Shown here: piece after piece, positions 8,759 through 17,259 of the stretch | Layout: each line of letters begins with the position of its first letter | Position numbering within the stretch: the first letter of the stretch is position 1 | NCBI GenBank assembly: GCA_049642465.1 | Contig: JBAROV010000141.1 | Span: forward strand, 1 to 64,000 | DNA length: 64,000 nt | From: CAWDPQ01 sp049642465 | GTDB taxonomy: Bacteria; Acidobacteriota; Vicinamibacteria; Vicinamibacterales; 2-12-FULL-66-21 | Direction: 5' to 3' | The notes under the pieces: generated by a model | What the model saw: the letters and a program-made list of their open reading frames with translations, nothing else | What the model was told of the DNA's origin: nothing | Databases searched by the model: none | Position numbers and translations under genes: made by a program

Positions 8759-8796
8759 AAAATAAAAACGCCGGCCTGTTGTTGCTGGCCGGCGTT
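8759..8796 (-). terminator. Intrinsic terminator in the asd leader (attenuator)
   Basis: On the minus strand a perfect 10-bp stem (AACGCCGGCC, loop of 10, GGCCGGCGTT; arms 8787-8796 and 8767-8776) runs into TTTTTATTTT (8768-8759). It lies between the leader peptide and the asd ribosome binding site, with only about 15 bases between the T-run and the asd start. The position is right for an attenuator and wrong for the end of an unrelated gene. Confidence 0.85.
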
Positions 8797-8827
8797 GTGG
8801 GTTGACGTCGTTCGGGTGATTCAATCA

Positions 8828-8905
8828 TCACGAGCGCATACACACCACCGGCCGGCCGGACCGCTTGGTCCGTTTCCGGGTCATGGTGGTAGTCGCGCGC
8901 ATCAT
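8828..8905 (-). CDS. Thr-rich leader peptide of the asd-lysC-dap operon
   Basis: This 25-codon frame begins ATGATG at 8905 and reads MMRATTTMTRKRTK, then 11 further residues to a TGA at 8830-8828. Five of the 25 residues are threonine (codons 5, 6, 7, 9, 13) and two are lysine, both end products of the aspartate family. The frame starts about three to seven bases after the expected transcription start, so it would be leaderless or nearly so. Codons 6-7 (ACCACC) can pair with codons 19-21 (GGTGGT), and CGGACC/GGTCCG forms a 6-bp hairpin at 8857-8872. The following GGCCGGCC (8850-8857) is complementary to the 5' arm of the terminator. Too short for protein homology; the call rests on codon content, position and the RNA folds. 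Confidence 0.72.
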   Translation of the reverse strand: MMRATTTMTRKRTKRSGRPVVCMRS

Positions 8906-8915
8906 GGTGGATCGG

Positions 8916-8921
8916 AGTATA
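8916..8921 (-). promoter_or_regulatory. Promoter -10 of the lysine operon
   Basis: TATACT on the minus strand matches the -10 consensus at five of six positions. Start of transcription is expected near 8908-8912, just before the leader ATG at 8905. The -35 is poor (TGAACC, three of six, 18-base spacing) and falls inside the GGTTCAGA repeat block, so the repeat may affect promoter strength. Confidence 0.6.
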
Positions 8922-8929
8922 GCAGAAAT

Positions 8930-9113
8930 GGTTCAGAGGGGTTCAGAGGGGGTTCAGACAGGGTTCAGACGAGGTTCAAAGGTTCAGAAGAGGTTCAGAG
9001 GTTCAGAGGTTCAGAGGTTCAGAGACGGTTCAAAGGTTCAGAGACGGTTCAGTGGTTCAAAGATGGTTCTATGGTTCAAAGATGGTTCAAGGTTCAGAAG
9101 AGCGGATTCAAGG
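8930..9113. repeat. Repeat island, GGTTCAGA-type units, left block
   Basis: About 180 bases made almost entirely of GGTTCAGA/GGTTCAAA-like units of 7-12 bases, all facing right. The block starts upstream of the lysine-operon promoter and ends about 50 bases past the stop of the four-helix-bundle gene. The same unit recurs in inverted orientation at 9699-9789 on the other side of that gene. Confidence 0.85.
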
Positions 9114-9160
9114 CCTTCGCGAGATTCAAAAGAAGCCCGAGAACGGCCCGCTCAAGCAGG

Positions 9161-9562
9161 TTACTGCTGAAAGTCCCAACCCGTCGGCGGCTTGCCCTTG
9201 CAGGAATCGAGGTACTTGATTAAGCCGGTCGTTGCTTTCTGAGCCCTGAATGTCAGGTGGATGAGTTCCCGAATTTCATTTTCCGGAAAGTACTTCTGCT
9301 CTCTCGCGTCCTGAAGGTGGTTACGGGTTTCCGTCAAAGAACGTCGCGCGATTCGGGGGAATCTGGCGAACTCGCGGGGATAGAAGGCGCCGAACCCCTC
9401 TGACAAGTTACTTGGCGCCGACCGCGCCGAGCGCCGAATATCGTCGCGGAAATCCTTGGCGCGTGCGGCCGGACCGTCCTCTGTCAGCTTCAGAATACGA
9501 TCGCGCAGGTTCGCAGCGACCTGCCAGCAAATCAGGTCTTCGTATTTTTTCGCGGCCGCCAT
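9161..9562 (-). CDS. Four-helix-bundle protein (23S rRNA IVP family)
   Basis: From the ATG at 9562 the protein is 133 residues and carries the family hallmarks: YEDLICWQ near the N-terminus, SNLSEGFG in the middle and amphipathic helices throughout. Related proteins occur as 23S rRNA intervening-sequence proteins and as Avd in diversity-generating retroelements, where the bundle forms a basic pentamer that binds nucleic acid. No rRNA or reverse transcriptase gene is nearby, so this is a stand-alone copy of unknown role. The frame stays open to 9673, but conserved sequence begins at MAAAKKYEDL. It is flanked by inverted blocks of the same low-complexity repeat. Confidence 0.88.
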   Translation of the reverse strand: MAAAKKYEDLICWQVAANLRDRILKLTEDGPAARAKDFRDDIRRSARSAPSNLSEGFGAFYPREFARFPRIARRSLTETRNHLQDAREQKYFPENEIRELIHLTFRAQKATTGLIKYLDSCKGKPPTGWDFQQ

Positions 9563-9698
9563 GCCCGCACCAATCGCATGAGACGTGCCGCGTCGGAAGG
9601 GTGGGAAATGTCTGGACTGGCGCGGCAGCAGGCGTGAGTTGATCGCAACAAGTGCCAAGCGGACGGCTGCCAAGCATCGCAGCTTCTACGTACCTGAC

Positions 9699-9789
9699 AT
9701 CGAACCCCTGAACCCCTTGAACCCTTTCTGAACCCTTGAACCCTTTCGGAACCCTTTCGGAACCCCCTCTGAACCCTTCCTGAACCTTC
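9699..9789. repeat. Repeat island, TGAACCC-type units, right block
   Basis: About 90 bases of TGAACCC/GAACCCTT units, the reverse complement of the left block's GGTTCA units. It ends exactly at the stop codon (9790-9792, minus strand) of the DUF4159 gene. With the left block it forms an inverted pair around the four-helix-bundle gene. Confidence 0.85.
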
Positions 9790-10608
9790 TCAGTGCGTCA
9801 TCGCATACATGATCACATTAATCCCAACCGCATAGCCGTTCGGCGAAAACAGATAGAAATACCGCGGATCCTCCCCTTCGCGCTCCCACGCGTCCGAGAT
9901 ATCCGTGTTGTGGGTCATCAGGACCATCAGACGGCCGTGCTTGTCGCTGATTCCGCGGATGTGCGGCACGGCGCTGTCCTCACCGCGCTCCGACGTTTCG
10001 CCGCCGCTGCGGCTCCACGAGTTGATTGATGGGATCTGCGGCAGTTCCTTGACTTCGAACATCGCGCGCCAGAAGGGATGATCGGGCGGCAGATCGCGAA
10101 TCGGGTACTCGTTCGGCGGCAGCACACGGCCGATCTCGTCGGCCCATTGCTCCCACGCCATCGTTCCCCAAAAATCGTCGACCCAGAGGAACCCGCCCTT
10201 TTTCAGGTAATCGCGCAGGCGGGAAATCTCCTCATCGCTCAGCGACATCGTCCCGACATCTTCCATGTGCAGGTAGGGACACTGGAACAACTCATCGTCG
10301 GTGAGCCGAACGACGAGATGGTTCGGAACGTCGCTATCAGCCTTGCTCACGCGCGTTTTCGTGAGCTCGGACAGTCGAATCGAGAAGTTGATGTCGGCGT
10401 CAGGATAGTCAGTCCACCAGCCCTGACCGCCCATTTCGGGTCGGTTGCTGGTAAACATCCCCCGGCAGAAATTGAATCCGCCGTCGAAGCTCGTGGCGTT
10501 CGGAAAGCGCGGAGGGGCGCGATACAACCGGCCCCAGCGCTGTGCGGCCACACCGGCCACCATCAGGAGTACCGCCAGGGTTGTCGCGACACCTACACGC
10601 ATGTTCAA
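9790..10608 (-). CDS. DUF4159 domain protein, secreted (last gene of MoxR operon)
   Basis: This 272-residue protein has a signal peptide (1-22) and a DUF4159-type domain with LRDYLKKGGFLWVDDFWG (about 131-148), which resembles the GATase/ThuA-like fold found in this family. It closes an operon with MoxR, DUF58, BatA-like and DUF4175 genes. A paralogue of similar length lies at 18403-19164 in the same operon. DUF4159 proteins are almost always linked to such MoxR/VWA clusters; their biochemical role is not established. Likely periplasmic. Confidence 0.88.
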   Translation of the reverse strand: MNMRVGVATTLAVLLMVAGVAAQRWGRLYRAPPRFPNATSFDGGFNFCRGMFTSNRPEMGGQGWWTDYPDADINFSIRLSELTKTRVSKADSDVPNHLVVRLTDDELFQCPYLHMEDVGTMSLSDEEISRLRDYLKKGGFLWVDDFWGTMAWEQWADEIGRVLPPNEYPIRDLPPDHPFWRAMFEVKELPQIPSINSWSRSGGETSERGEDSAVPHIRGISDKHGRLMVLMTHNTDISDAWEREGEDPRYFYLFSPNGYAVGINVIMYAMTH

Positions 10609-10612
10609 ATCA

Positions 10613-10635
10613 CCCGCCTTCGCGAGAGCTACGGC
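10613..10635. repeat. Dispersed short repeat, copy 2
   Basis: CCCGCCTTCGCG followed by AGAGCTACGGC, nearly the same as the segment at 5485-5512. It lies in the 39-base gap between the DUF4159 and DUF4175 genes. Confidence 0.5.
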
Positions 10636-10647
10636 GCGGCAAGCTCG

Positions 10648-13600
10648 TTACTTACGGTCGCTTCCTTTTGAAAGTGATTTGTAATACTCCTCGACAAGCT
10701 TCCGGAACTGCTCGGGCACTTCGTCTGCGCCCGACAACACCGGCTGTCCCGCCGCGCTCTCCGCACGCCGCCGCAGCGCAAACTCGAAACGCTTCATGTT
10801 TTCACTGACGGCGCTTTGCAGGCGTGCGAGCTCCTCGACGTCCTGATACACGCGGTCGTCTTCAAGAGCACGCAAGCCTTTGAGGATCTCATCGAGTTGG
10901 CGCGTGTCGAGGCGCTGCGACTGGCCCTGCAGAAGCCGGCGAAGCTGCTCGGCCTGGTTCGCCCATTGACGCGCCTCGCCGCGGAACTGACGGACGTCTT
11001 CGGGATTGAGGCGCCCCGGACGCCGGTCGCCGAAACCACCGCCGTCGTTCCGCCAGGGACCGAGCGTATCGCCGTCTCCTCCGCGGCCGTCCAAGGTCCG
11101 CTGACCGTCGTTGCGGCCGCCCTGGCCGCCGCCCTGCTGGCCTTGCTGACCCTGCTGGCCCTGTTGGCCCTGCTGCCCTTCGGAGCCCTGTTGTCCTTGT
11201 TGTCCTTGCTGCCCTTGCTGCCCCTGTTGCCCTTGTTGCCCCTGCTGGCCCTCCTGACCGCGCGAGGCCTGTTGGCCCTGCTGGCCGCGCTGACCCTGTT
11301 GACCTTGTTGACCTTGTTGACCTTGTTGTCCCTGACGCGCCTGCTGCGCGCGTTCGCGCATCCGCTGGTCCATGGACTCCATGCCGCGCGCGAGATCCCG
11401 CGCTTTGTTGAGCGCTTCGGTCATGGCATCCGGCTTCGACCGACCGAGCGCGCCGGCAGCTTCGCGCAGCTTGTCGCGGACCGCATCAAGCGTGGAGCTG
11501 ATGTTGTTTTCCAGCGCCTGCATGTCAGCCGGCGACGTGCCAGCGCGCAGCATCGATCGCGACCAGCCAATGCGATCGCGGACGGCGTTGTCCCTCATCG
11601 TTCCGGCCGCTTCCGCCATTTTTCGCGAGGCATCGCGCTCCTGCTTCGCAATATCCGCCGCCGATCGATTCAACTGTTGCTCGAATTCGCCAACCTTGGT
11701 CTGCAGCTGTTCCTTGCGCGCGCTGAGTTGCCCGGCCTTCTCCTGCCGGCCTTCGCCGCTCGCGGGCAAGCCATTCACCGATTCGGCGATCTCATTCTGC
11801 TCGCGCGCCAGCTCCTCTGCCTGCTGGAGTGCATTGCGGACGTCACGCTCGGCGCGTCCGCCCTGCGTCTGCTGAAGCTTTCGTTCGGCGTCGCGCAAAC
11901 GCTCGAGAGCAGCCGACGCCTGTGCCGCCGCGGATGGGTCGCCATTCGCCGATGCCCGGCGCATCGCATCGGCCGCGTCACGAAGCTGTCGCGCAGTCTG
12001 CGCCAGTTCTGGACGGTTTTCTTCGCGCGACAGTTGCTCGAGCCGACGCGCGGCTTCCTCGACCTGTTCGGCAAGGGCGCGCTGCTGACTGCCGCTGCTC
12101 CCTCCCTGCTGACCGAGGGCGGCACGGCGTCGCTGCGCCTCCGCCTCTTGTTCCTGCCGTCGCGCCAGCTCCTTCAGCTTCTCCATCAATTCGTCGAGTT
12201 TCTGGTCCGCGTTCTGCTGCGTCGCGCGCTGCGTCGTCTCGTACTGGTTGGCCATGCGATCCAGCTCGAGTTCGAACAGATCGGCAAGATCCTGCGCCAT
12301 CGAGCTTTGCCCGCCGCCGCCACCACCACCGCCCCCGCGCTGCATGCTGACTTGCAGCTCGTACTCTTCTTCCGCCTTTTGCAGGAATTGCAGCGCCTTT
12401 TGTTCGGGCTCCAGCGCAGCCTGCGGATCCGGGGCGCGCAGCTTTGCTTCAGCGGCGGTCATTTGCGTGACCGCCTGCGGCAGCAGTTCGGCGATCTTCT
12501 TGAACGCGGGATCCTGTTCGACCAGACGGCTGTTCATGCGCGTCAGCAAGCCTTCGACCTGATCTCGGAGCCGCGCCTGCGCCAGCGCGACGACGACGGA
12601 GTTCTCCTTCAGCTTTTCGCCGGTCATCGTTTTGCGATCGCGCTGGACGTTGAAGGTCGCCGAAATGATCTGGCGCTGCTGCTGTGACAGCGCTCCGACT
12701 TCTCCTCCACCGCCGCCGCCACCGCCACCGCCGGCCTGCGACTCGGCGCGGCGGAACTCCTTCCGCAGCGGACGCACTTGCACGAAATACAAATCGCTCG
12801 ATGCCTTCTTCGCGCCGGCCACGCCATCGTTGTCCACCGCGCGCGCGAAGTACGACACGAAGTCGCCAGGCTGAACGCCAAGTTCCTCGAGATAAAACGT
12901 ATGGCCGGCCGTCACTTCCGGCAGCCGGCTCTTGCCGTCGAACAACCGCACGGTCTTTTCCGCTCCGCCGTTCACGGAGTAGACGAGTTCAAGATCGCGA
13001 ACGCCAAAGTCGTCTTCCGCGGAGGCTTCGACGAATACCTCTTCGATCGGAGAGGCACTCGTGTCGCGGCCCGGCTTGGAGATGGAAACGATGGGCGCAC
13101 GGTCAGCGAGGACATCAATCGTGTACTGCGGTGAGGCCTTGACGTGCTCGCCGGTCGGCGCGTCCAACTCCACCCGATAGAACCCGTCCCGATCCGCCTT
13201 GAACGAGGACGTGAACGACCCGTCTGCGCCGGCTGTAAGGTTGGTCGTGGCCGTGTCGTGGAGAACGATCTGCCCTCCCTTCGCCGCCATCGTCGGGACG
13301 ATCCGAACGCGCACTTCCGTGCCGGCCAGGACGGCAATGTCACCGCCGTCCTCTATCTTGCGGGGCGCCAGTCCCGTGTACGCGGGGAAGTGGTACTCGA
13401 GCTCGAGGCGCTGCACGTATGGCAGATCGACAACCTTTAATGTGTAGTTGGACGACCGCACGCCATTGGCCTCGACGTAGTAATCGAGCGAGCCGGCGAG
13501 ATCGAACAGCATCGCTTCGTAGCGGTTCTCGGCACGAATCAGCGGCATCCGTTCGAACGCCGCATCAGGCGTCCGTCGAACCATCAGCACCGCCTGATCC

Positions 13601-14289
13601 GCGTCGAAACCTGACAGCGAGGCCGTGATTGTCTGATCCGCTCCGCGCGGGACCGTGGCATTCCCTGGCGTCACGTCGATCCGATACGGCACGGCCGCTT
13701 CGACGCTGCGCGAGACGACGAGCAGCGCCGAGAGTGCATGGCGGAGAAATGCCGGGCCCAGCGTGAAGATGGCAATCGCGGCAATCGCAATCGCGGCAAA
13801 CGCTCCGGCGTAACGGCGGATGGGGGCGCGCTCGACGCGTCGTCCGTGTTCCAACTCGCGCACCCGTTCGATCGCGGACTGCACGAGCCGACCGACGAGC
13901 GAAGACGGCTCGGCGCCAGAGGCGCGATTCGCGGCGTCAGCCTCGACGGCGCTGATGAGTTCGGCGTGCAGCGACGGTTCGTGCTCCTCGAGATAGAGCG
14001 CGACCTGCTGGTCCGTGACCCGGCGCAACAACGGCCGCACGAAGAACAGGCCGACGATGACCGCAAGGCCAATTCCCAGCAAAACGCGGAACGTCACGAT
14101 GGAGGCCGGGGAGAAGCGCGACGATTCAAGGCCAAAGGCCGCCGCAATCAGCGCGAGAACCGCGAGCGCGACGACCAGCACCACGCCGCGAAGGGCGAGC
14201 TTCAGACGCCAGCGGCGTCTGACCCGGTGAATGATCGCGACGAGATCCGAGCCTTGGGAATCGCCGGAGTTGCGCAGAAATCTGCTCAT
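10648..14289 (-). CDS. DUF4175-type membrane protein with collagen-like Gly-Gln repeat
   Basis: From the ATG at 14289 the protein is 1213 residues; the open frame upstream to 14481 overlaps the BatA gene and is not used. Membrane segments lie at about 31-52, 67-85 and near 165-190. A large Ig-like/periplasmic region follows, then long charged helical stretches rich in Gln, Glu, Ala and Arg. Residues about 980-1055 are a Gly-Gln-Gln triplet array interrupted by GQR, GQE and GSE, formally a G-X-Y collagen-like tract. Two poly-Gly stretches precede it. The architecture matches DUF4175-family proteins that accompany MoxR/BatA genes. Role unknown; probably a large periplasmic scaffold anchored in the inner membrane. 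Confidence 0.85.
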   Translation of the reverse strand: MSRFLRNSGDSQGSDLVAIIHRVRRRWRLKLALRGVVLVVALAVLALIAAAFGLESSRFSPASIVTFRVLLGIGLAVIVGLFFVRPLLRRVTDQQVALYLEEHEPSLHAELISAVEADAANRASGAEPSSLVGRLVQSAIERVRELEHGRRVERAPIRRYAGAFAAIAIAAIAIFTLGPAFLRHALSALLVVSRSVEAAVPYRIDVTPGNATVPRGADQTITASLSGFDADQAVLMVRRTPDAAFERMPLIRAENRYEAMLFDLAGSLDYYVEANGVRSSNYTLKVVDLPYVQRLELEYHFPAYTGLAPRKIEDGGDIAVLAGTEVRVRIVPTMAAKGGQIVLHDTATTNLTAGADGSFTSSFKADRDGFYRVELDAPTGEHVKASPQYTIDVLADRAPIVSISKPGRDTSASPIEEVFVEASAEDDFGVRDLELVYSVNGGAEKTVRLFDGKSRLPEVTAGHTFYLEELGVQPGDFVSYFARAVDNDGVAGAKKASSDLYFVQVRPLRKEFRRAESQAGGGGGGGGGGEVGALSQQQRQIISATFNVQRDRKTMTGEKLKENSVVVALAQARLRDQVEGLLTRMNSRLVEQDPAFKKIAELLPQAVTQMTAAEAKLRAPDPQAALEPEQKALQFLQKAEEEYELQVSMQRGGGGGGGGGQSSMAQDLADLFELELDRMANQYETTQRATQQNADQKLDELMEKLKELARRQEQEAEAQRRRAALGQQGGSSGSQQRALAEQVEEAARRLEQLSREENRPELAQTARQLRDAADAMRRASANGDPSAAAQASAALERLRDAERKLQQTQGGRAERDVRNALQQAEELAREQNEIAESVNGLPASGEGRQEKAGQLSARKEQLQTKVGEFEQQLNRSAADIAKQERDASRKMAEAAGTMRDNAVRDRIGWSRSMLRAGTSPADMQALENNISSTLDAVRDKLREAAGALGRSKPDAMTEALNKARDLARGMESMDQRMRERAQQARQGQQGQQGQQGQQGQRGQQGQQASRGQEGQQGQQGQQGQQGQQGQQGQQGSEGQQGQQGQQGQQGQQGGGQGGRNDGQRTLDGRGGDGDTLGPWRNDGGGFGDRRPGRLNPEDVRQFRGEARQWANQAEQLRRLLQGQSQRLDTRQLDEILKGLRALEDDRVYQDVEELARLQSAVSENMKRFEFALRRRAESAAGQPVLSGADEVPEQFRKLVEEYYKSLSKGSDRK

Positions 14290-14311
14290 AAGGGCTCCGT
14301 CACTTCGTAGC

Positions 14312-16345
14312 CTACAGCCGCACCCGGTTCGCGACGAGCGTCTCCACTGATAACAGCATGAGGCCAGCGAACAGGAAATACCACCAGATCCTCTGGGCCG
14401 ACTCCTGGGCGGCGTCGCTTGGCGCCAACTCGGGAGTCGCCGAAACCGTCCCGCCCGCACGGCCCGTCGCCGCCGCCACAACGTCGGCCGCAGGGATCGT
14501 GTTCAAGTCCGACTCCCTGAGATCGACGTTTGACGCCGCTATCATGACGGGTTGAGCGCCGGCCTCGAGGCCGCGCACCTCGTAAAAACCCTGTTCCGCG
14601 AGCTCGACGACGTCTGGTCCCTCCCCGTCGAGCGGCACCCGCTGTCCGGACGGGGAAATAATCGCGCGCTGCGTCGTTCCCTTCGATGGACTTCCGGCAA
14701 CGGACGGATCAAGCACGTCCCCGACCGTCATCCACGGCGGCGCCTGGCGATACGCCACCAGATGGCGAGCCATCTGGTGCACGAACGGGAGAAATACCGG
14801 TTTCACCGCCAGGTCGTTCCACACCAGATCGAGCGACGAGAGCCAGACGAGTACGCGTCCTGCTGCCACCCGCTTTTCCACCAGCGCGGGCGATCCATCG
14901 TCGAATCGCGCAAGCACGGTCGCGTCGCGTGCGGTCGTGCCGGCGCGGTATCCGTAAAACCGCGCGGTCGAAAAGTCGCCGCTGCGAGGCGCGCGGAATG
15001 GTTCGAAGATCGAGTGGCCGTATTCGAGCGCCACCAGACGCGCCGGTTGCCCTCTCGTGCGATCGACCGCTTCAGCGGGTACCGCCGGCAGCAACGATGC
15101 GTGCTCCTGCGGCCACGTCCCGCGCTGCCCGGAAATGACGAGCAGTCCGCCGCCCCGCTGCACGAAGCGCGCGAGGCGATCCGCGGTGCCCGATGTCATG
15201 GCCACATCATTCAGGACCACGATCCCGGCCGACTGCAGATCGTCGCTGCCGATCGACTCCACGTCGCGGGCGACGACGTCGAAACGTGGCGCGTCGCCAA
15301 CGGCGAGCGCACGGGAGAGGTAGAGATTCGCATCGCGAGCGCCCGCCCGCTGGGCAAGGATGACGCGCACCGGGCGGCCGGGAGACACGACGAAGTGGAA
15401 CGCGTTGTCGCGCTCCAGTGCATCGCGCCCCAGGCGAATCGAGGCGCGCATGTTCGGCGCGGCAAGCGTCAGCGGGTCGAACGTCGTGGACGCGGACCCG
15501 TTTGGCTCGACGCGTATACGCTTGCTCTGGATCGAACGGCCATCAACCTCGAGGCTGAGGTCGGCGTCGATCGCCTTCGGTCCGTGGTTGAGCACTCCGC
15601 CGGTGACCGTCACCCGCTCCTGATTCGAGAACGTCGATCGTTCGAGAGCCACGGGGGTGACCGACGCATTCGCTGCGTCGGTGCTGCTGAGATCGATGGG
15701 ATTCAGCGCGGCTCCGTCCGGTAACCTCAAGCCTTCGGCTCCCTGCCAGCCAACTCGCTGAAAGTCGCTGATCAGCACGGCCTCGCGGCGTGGCAGCGCG
15801 GATTCGCTCAGAATGCTTCCCGCGAGCTTCAGCGCCGGCCCGTAGTGCGTGGCCGCCGCCGACGGTTCAACGCCACTGATGGCGGCGAGCAGCCTTCCCT
15901 TGTCCGCGGTCGATCGCAACGCGACTTCCGCGCCAGACGCAAAGTAGACGACCGACCCCCGGTCGGATGCGTTCAGTCCGCTGATGATGCCACGCGCAGA
16001 CCCGAGCGCTCGCTGCCAGCGATCGCCATAGCCCATGCTGTAGGAGCGATCGATCAGCAGCACGACTTCCCGCGCTCCCGTCGTCGCGGCGGCAGCGGCG
16101 TCGGAGCGGCGGAAAAACGGCCGGGCAAAAGCCAGGACGATGAGCGCGAGAGCGGCAAGCCGCATCATCAAGAGCAGCCAGTTCCTGATCCGCCGGCGCT
16201 GGACAGATTCGTACGGAATGCGCCGCAGGAACATCAGCGACGGGAACTGGACGACGTTCTTCCGCTCGCGCTGGATCAGATGGATCAATATCGGGAGCGC
16301 AAGGCCCGCAAGACCGAGGAGGAAGAAGGGCGTCAGAAACGACAT
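14312..16345 (-). CDS. BatA-like protein with VWA domain
   Basis: This 677-residue protein starts with the BatA N-terminal signature (FLLGLAGLALPILIHLIQRE) and a second membrane segment (about 58-76). A von Willebrand A domain follows with a DxSxS MIDAS (VVLLIDRSYSMG, near residue 100). The middle contains a GATase-like stretch (FVQRGGGLLVISGQRG) and the C-terminus is a membrane anchor (WWYFLFAGLMLLSVETL). Such proteins are thought to work with the MoxR ATPase in folding, metal insertion or envelope stress. One base separates it from the DUF58 gene upstream. Confidence 0.88.
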   Translation of the reverse strand: MSFLTPFFLLGLAGLALPILIHLIQRERKNVVQFPSLMFLRRIPYESVQRRRIRNWLLLMMRLAALALIVLAFARPFFRRSDAAAAATTGAREVVLLIDRSYSMGYGDRWQRALGSARGIISGLNASDRGSVVYFASGAEVALRSTADKGRLLAAISGVEPSAAATHYGPALKLAGSILSESALPRREAVLISDFQRVGWQGAEGLRLPDGAALNPIDLSSTDAANASVTPVALERSTFSNQERVTVTGGVLNHGPKAIDADLSLEVDGRSIQSKRIRVEPNGSASTTFDPLTLAAPNMRASIRLGRDALERDNAFHFVVSPGRPVRVILAQRAGARDANLYLSRALAVGDAPRFDVVARDVESIGSDDLQSAGIVVLNDVAMTSGTADRLARFVQRGGGLLVISGQRGTWPQEHASLLPAVPAEAVDRTRGQPARLVALEYGHSIFEPFRAPRSGDFSTARFYGYRAGTTARDATVLARFDDGSPALVEKRVAAGRVLVWLSSLDLVWNDLAVKPVFLPFVHQMARHLVAYRQAPPWMTVGDVLDPSVAGSPSKGTTQRAIISPSGQRVPLDGEGPDVVELAEQGFYEVRGLEAGAQPVMIAASNVDLRESDLNTIPAADVVAAATGRAGGTVSATPELAPSDAAQESAQRIWWYFLFAGLMLLSVETLVANRVRL

Positions 16346-16346
16346 A

Positions 16347-17258
16347 TCACCTGGTGCGCATCAGCCGTTCGCGGGTACTGAGATACGTGAACAGCGCATG
16401 ATCCAGCGGCTTCGAGGTGGAGACGAGCGAATAGTCCACACGATTGGCTGAAAACCGTTCCGTCAACGCCGAAATGTGCGCCTGAACGAGCGTGCGGTAC
16501 TGGTCCGCGAGCGCCGTCGGGACGATGGGAATCTGCTCGCCGCTCTCCAGGTCTTCGAACGCGGATGGATCGGTGAACCCGAAGTTCAGCTCGGCGTCGT
16601 CCAGCAGGTGGAAGACAATCATGTCGTTGCCACGGAAGCGCAGCGGGCCGATCGCGTCCATGACCGCATCGGGCTCTTCGTAGAGGTCCGAGATGAGGAC
16701 GAGCAGCCCGCGCCTCCCGAAGTGCTCCGCCATCTTGTGCAGCGGCTCACGCAGCGATCCGGGACGCATCGGTGACAGCCGATCGAGCACGTGCAGCACC
16801 ACCTCCATGTGCTTGGCCGATGGCGGCACATGTTCGACGATCTCCTGATCGAACGCCACCAGGCCGACGCGATCGCGCTGCCGGTGCACCAGATAGGTCA
16901 GACAGCCGGCGAGGATCCGCCCGTAATCGAGCTTGGTGATGCCGGCGCCGCCGAACCCCATCGATTTGGAGACGTCGAGGAGAACCGAGAAGTTGGCGTT
17001 GGAGTCCGCCTCGTACTCCTTTATGTAGTATCGATCCGTCCGTGCGTACAGCCGCCAGTCGACACGGCGGATGTCGTCTCCCGGCACGTAGCCCCTGTGC
17101 TCGGCGAAATCGACCGACGCGCCGAAATAGGGTGAACGGTGGAGACCGTTGATGAACCCGTCCACCACCGAGCGCGCGACCAGCTCGAGGTTACCGATAC
17201 GGGCCAGCACCTTGGGGTCCACGAAACGTGCGCCGGGGACGAGGGTCGGTTGAGACAT
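16347..17258 (-). CDS. DUF58 domain protein
   Basis: This 303-residue protein carries the DUF58 signature YVPGDDIRRVDWRLYARTD (about 55-73), followed by a VWA-like fold with a DxSxS-type motif (VLLDVSKSMG). DUF58 proteins are soluble partners of MoxR AAA+ ATPases. It lies one base from the moxR-type gene upstream and one base from the BatA-like gene downstream. Complete for the family. Confidence 0.92.
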   Translation of the reverse strand: MSQPTLVPGARFVDPKVLARIGNLELVARSVVDGFINGLHRSPYFGASVDFAEHRGYVPGDDIRRVDWRLYARTDRYYIKEYEADSNANFSVLLDVSKSMGFGGAGITKLDYGRILAGCLTYLVHRQRDRVGLVAFDQEIVEHVPPSAKHMEVVLHVLDRLSPMRPGSLREPLHKMAEHFGRRGLLVLISDLYEEPDAVMDAIGPLRFRGNDMIVFHLLDDAELNFGFTDPSAFEDLESGEQIPIVPTALADQYRTLVQAHISALTERFSANRVDYSLVSTSKPLDHALFTYLSTRERLMRTR

Positions 17259-17259
17259 C

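Noticed and set aside
8744..8921. Lysine riboswitch upstream of asd
   Set aside because: The leader is only about 165 bases and shows none of the five-helix core I would expect; the Thr-rich peptide and terminator explain it better.
8930..9113. CRISPR array
   Set aside because: Units are 7-12 bases, imperfect and without unique spacers; no cas genes in the window.
8930..9113. tRNA gene, because GGTTCA resembles a T-arm
   Set aside because: The motif recurs as a tandem repeat and no cloverleaf can be drawn around it.
10816..12687. 623-residue open frame on the plus strand
   Set aside because: It is the antisense of the DUF4175 gene; the long frame arises from its GC-rich codon pattern and the Gly-Gln repeat, with Leu-rich nonsense on this strand.
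14552..15724. 390-residue open frame on the plus strand
   Set aside because: Antisense to the BatA-like gene.
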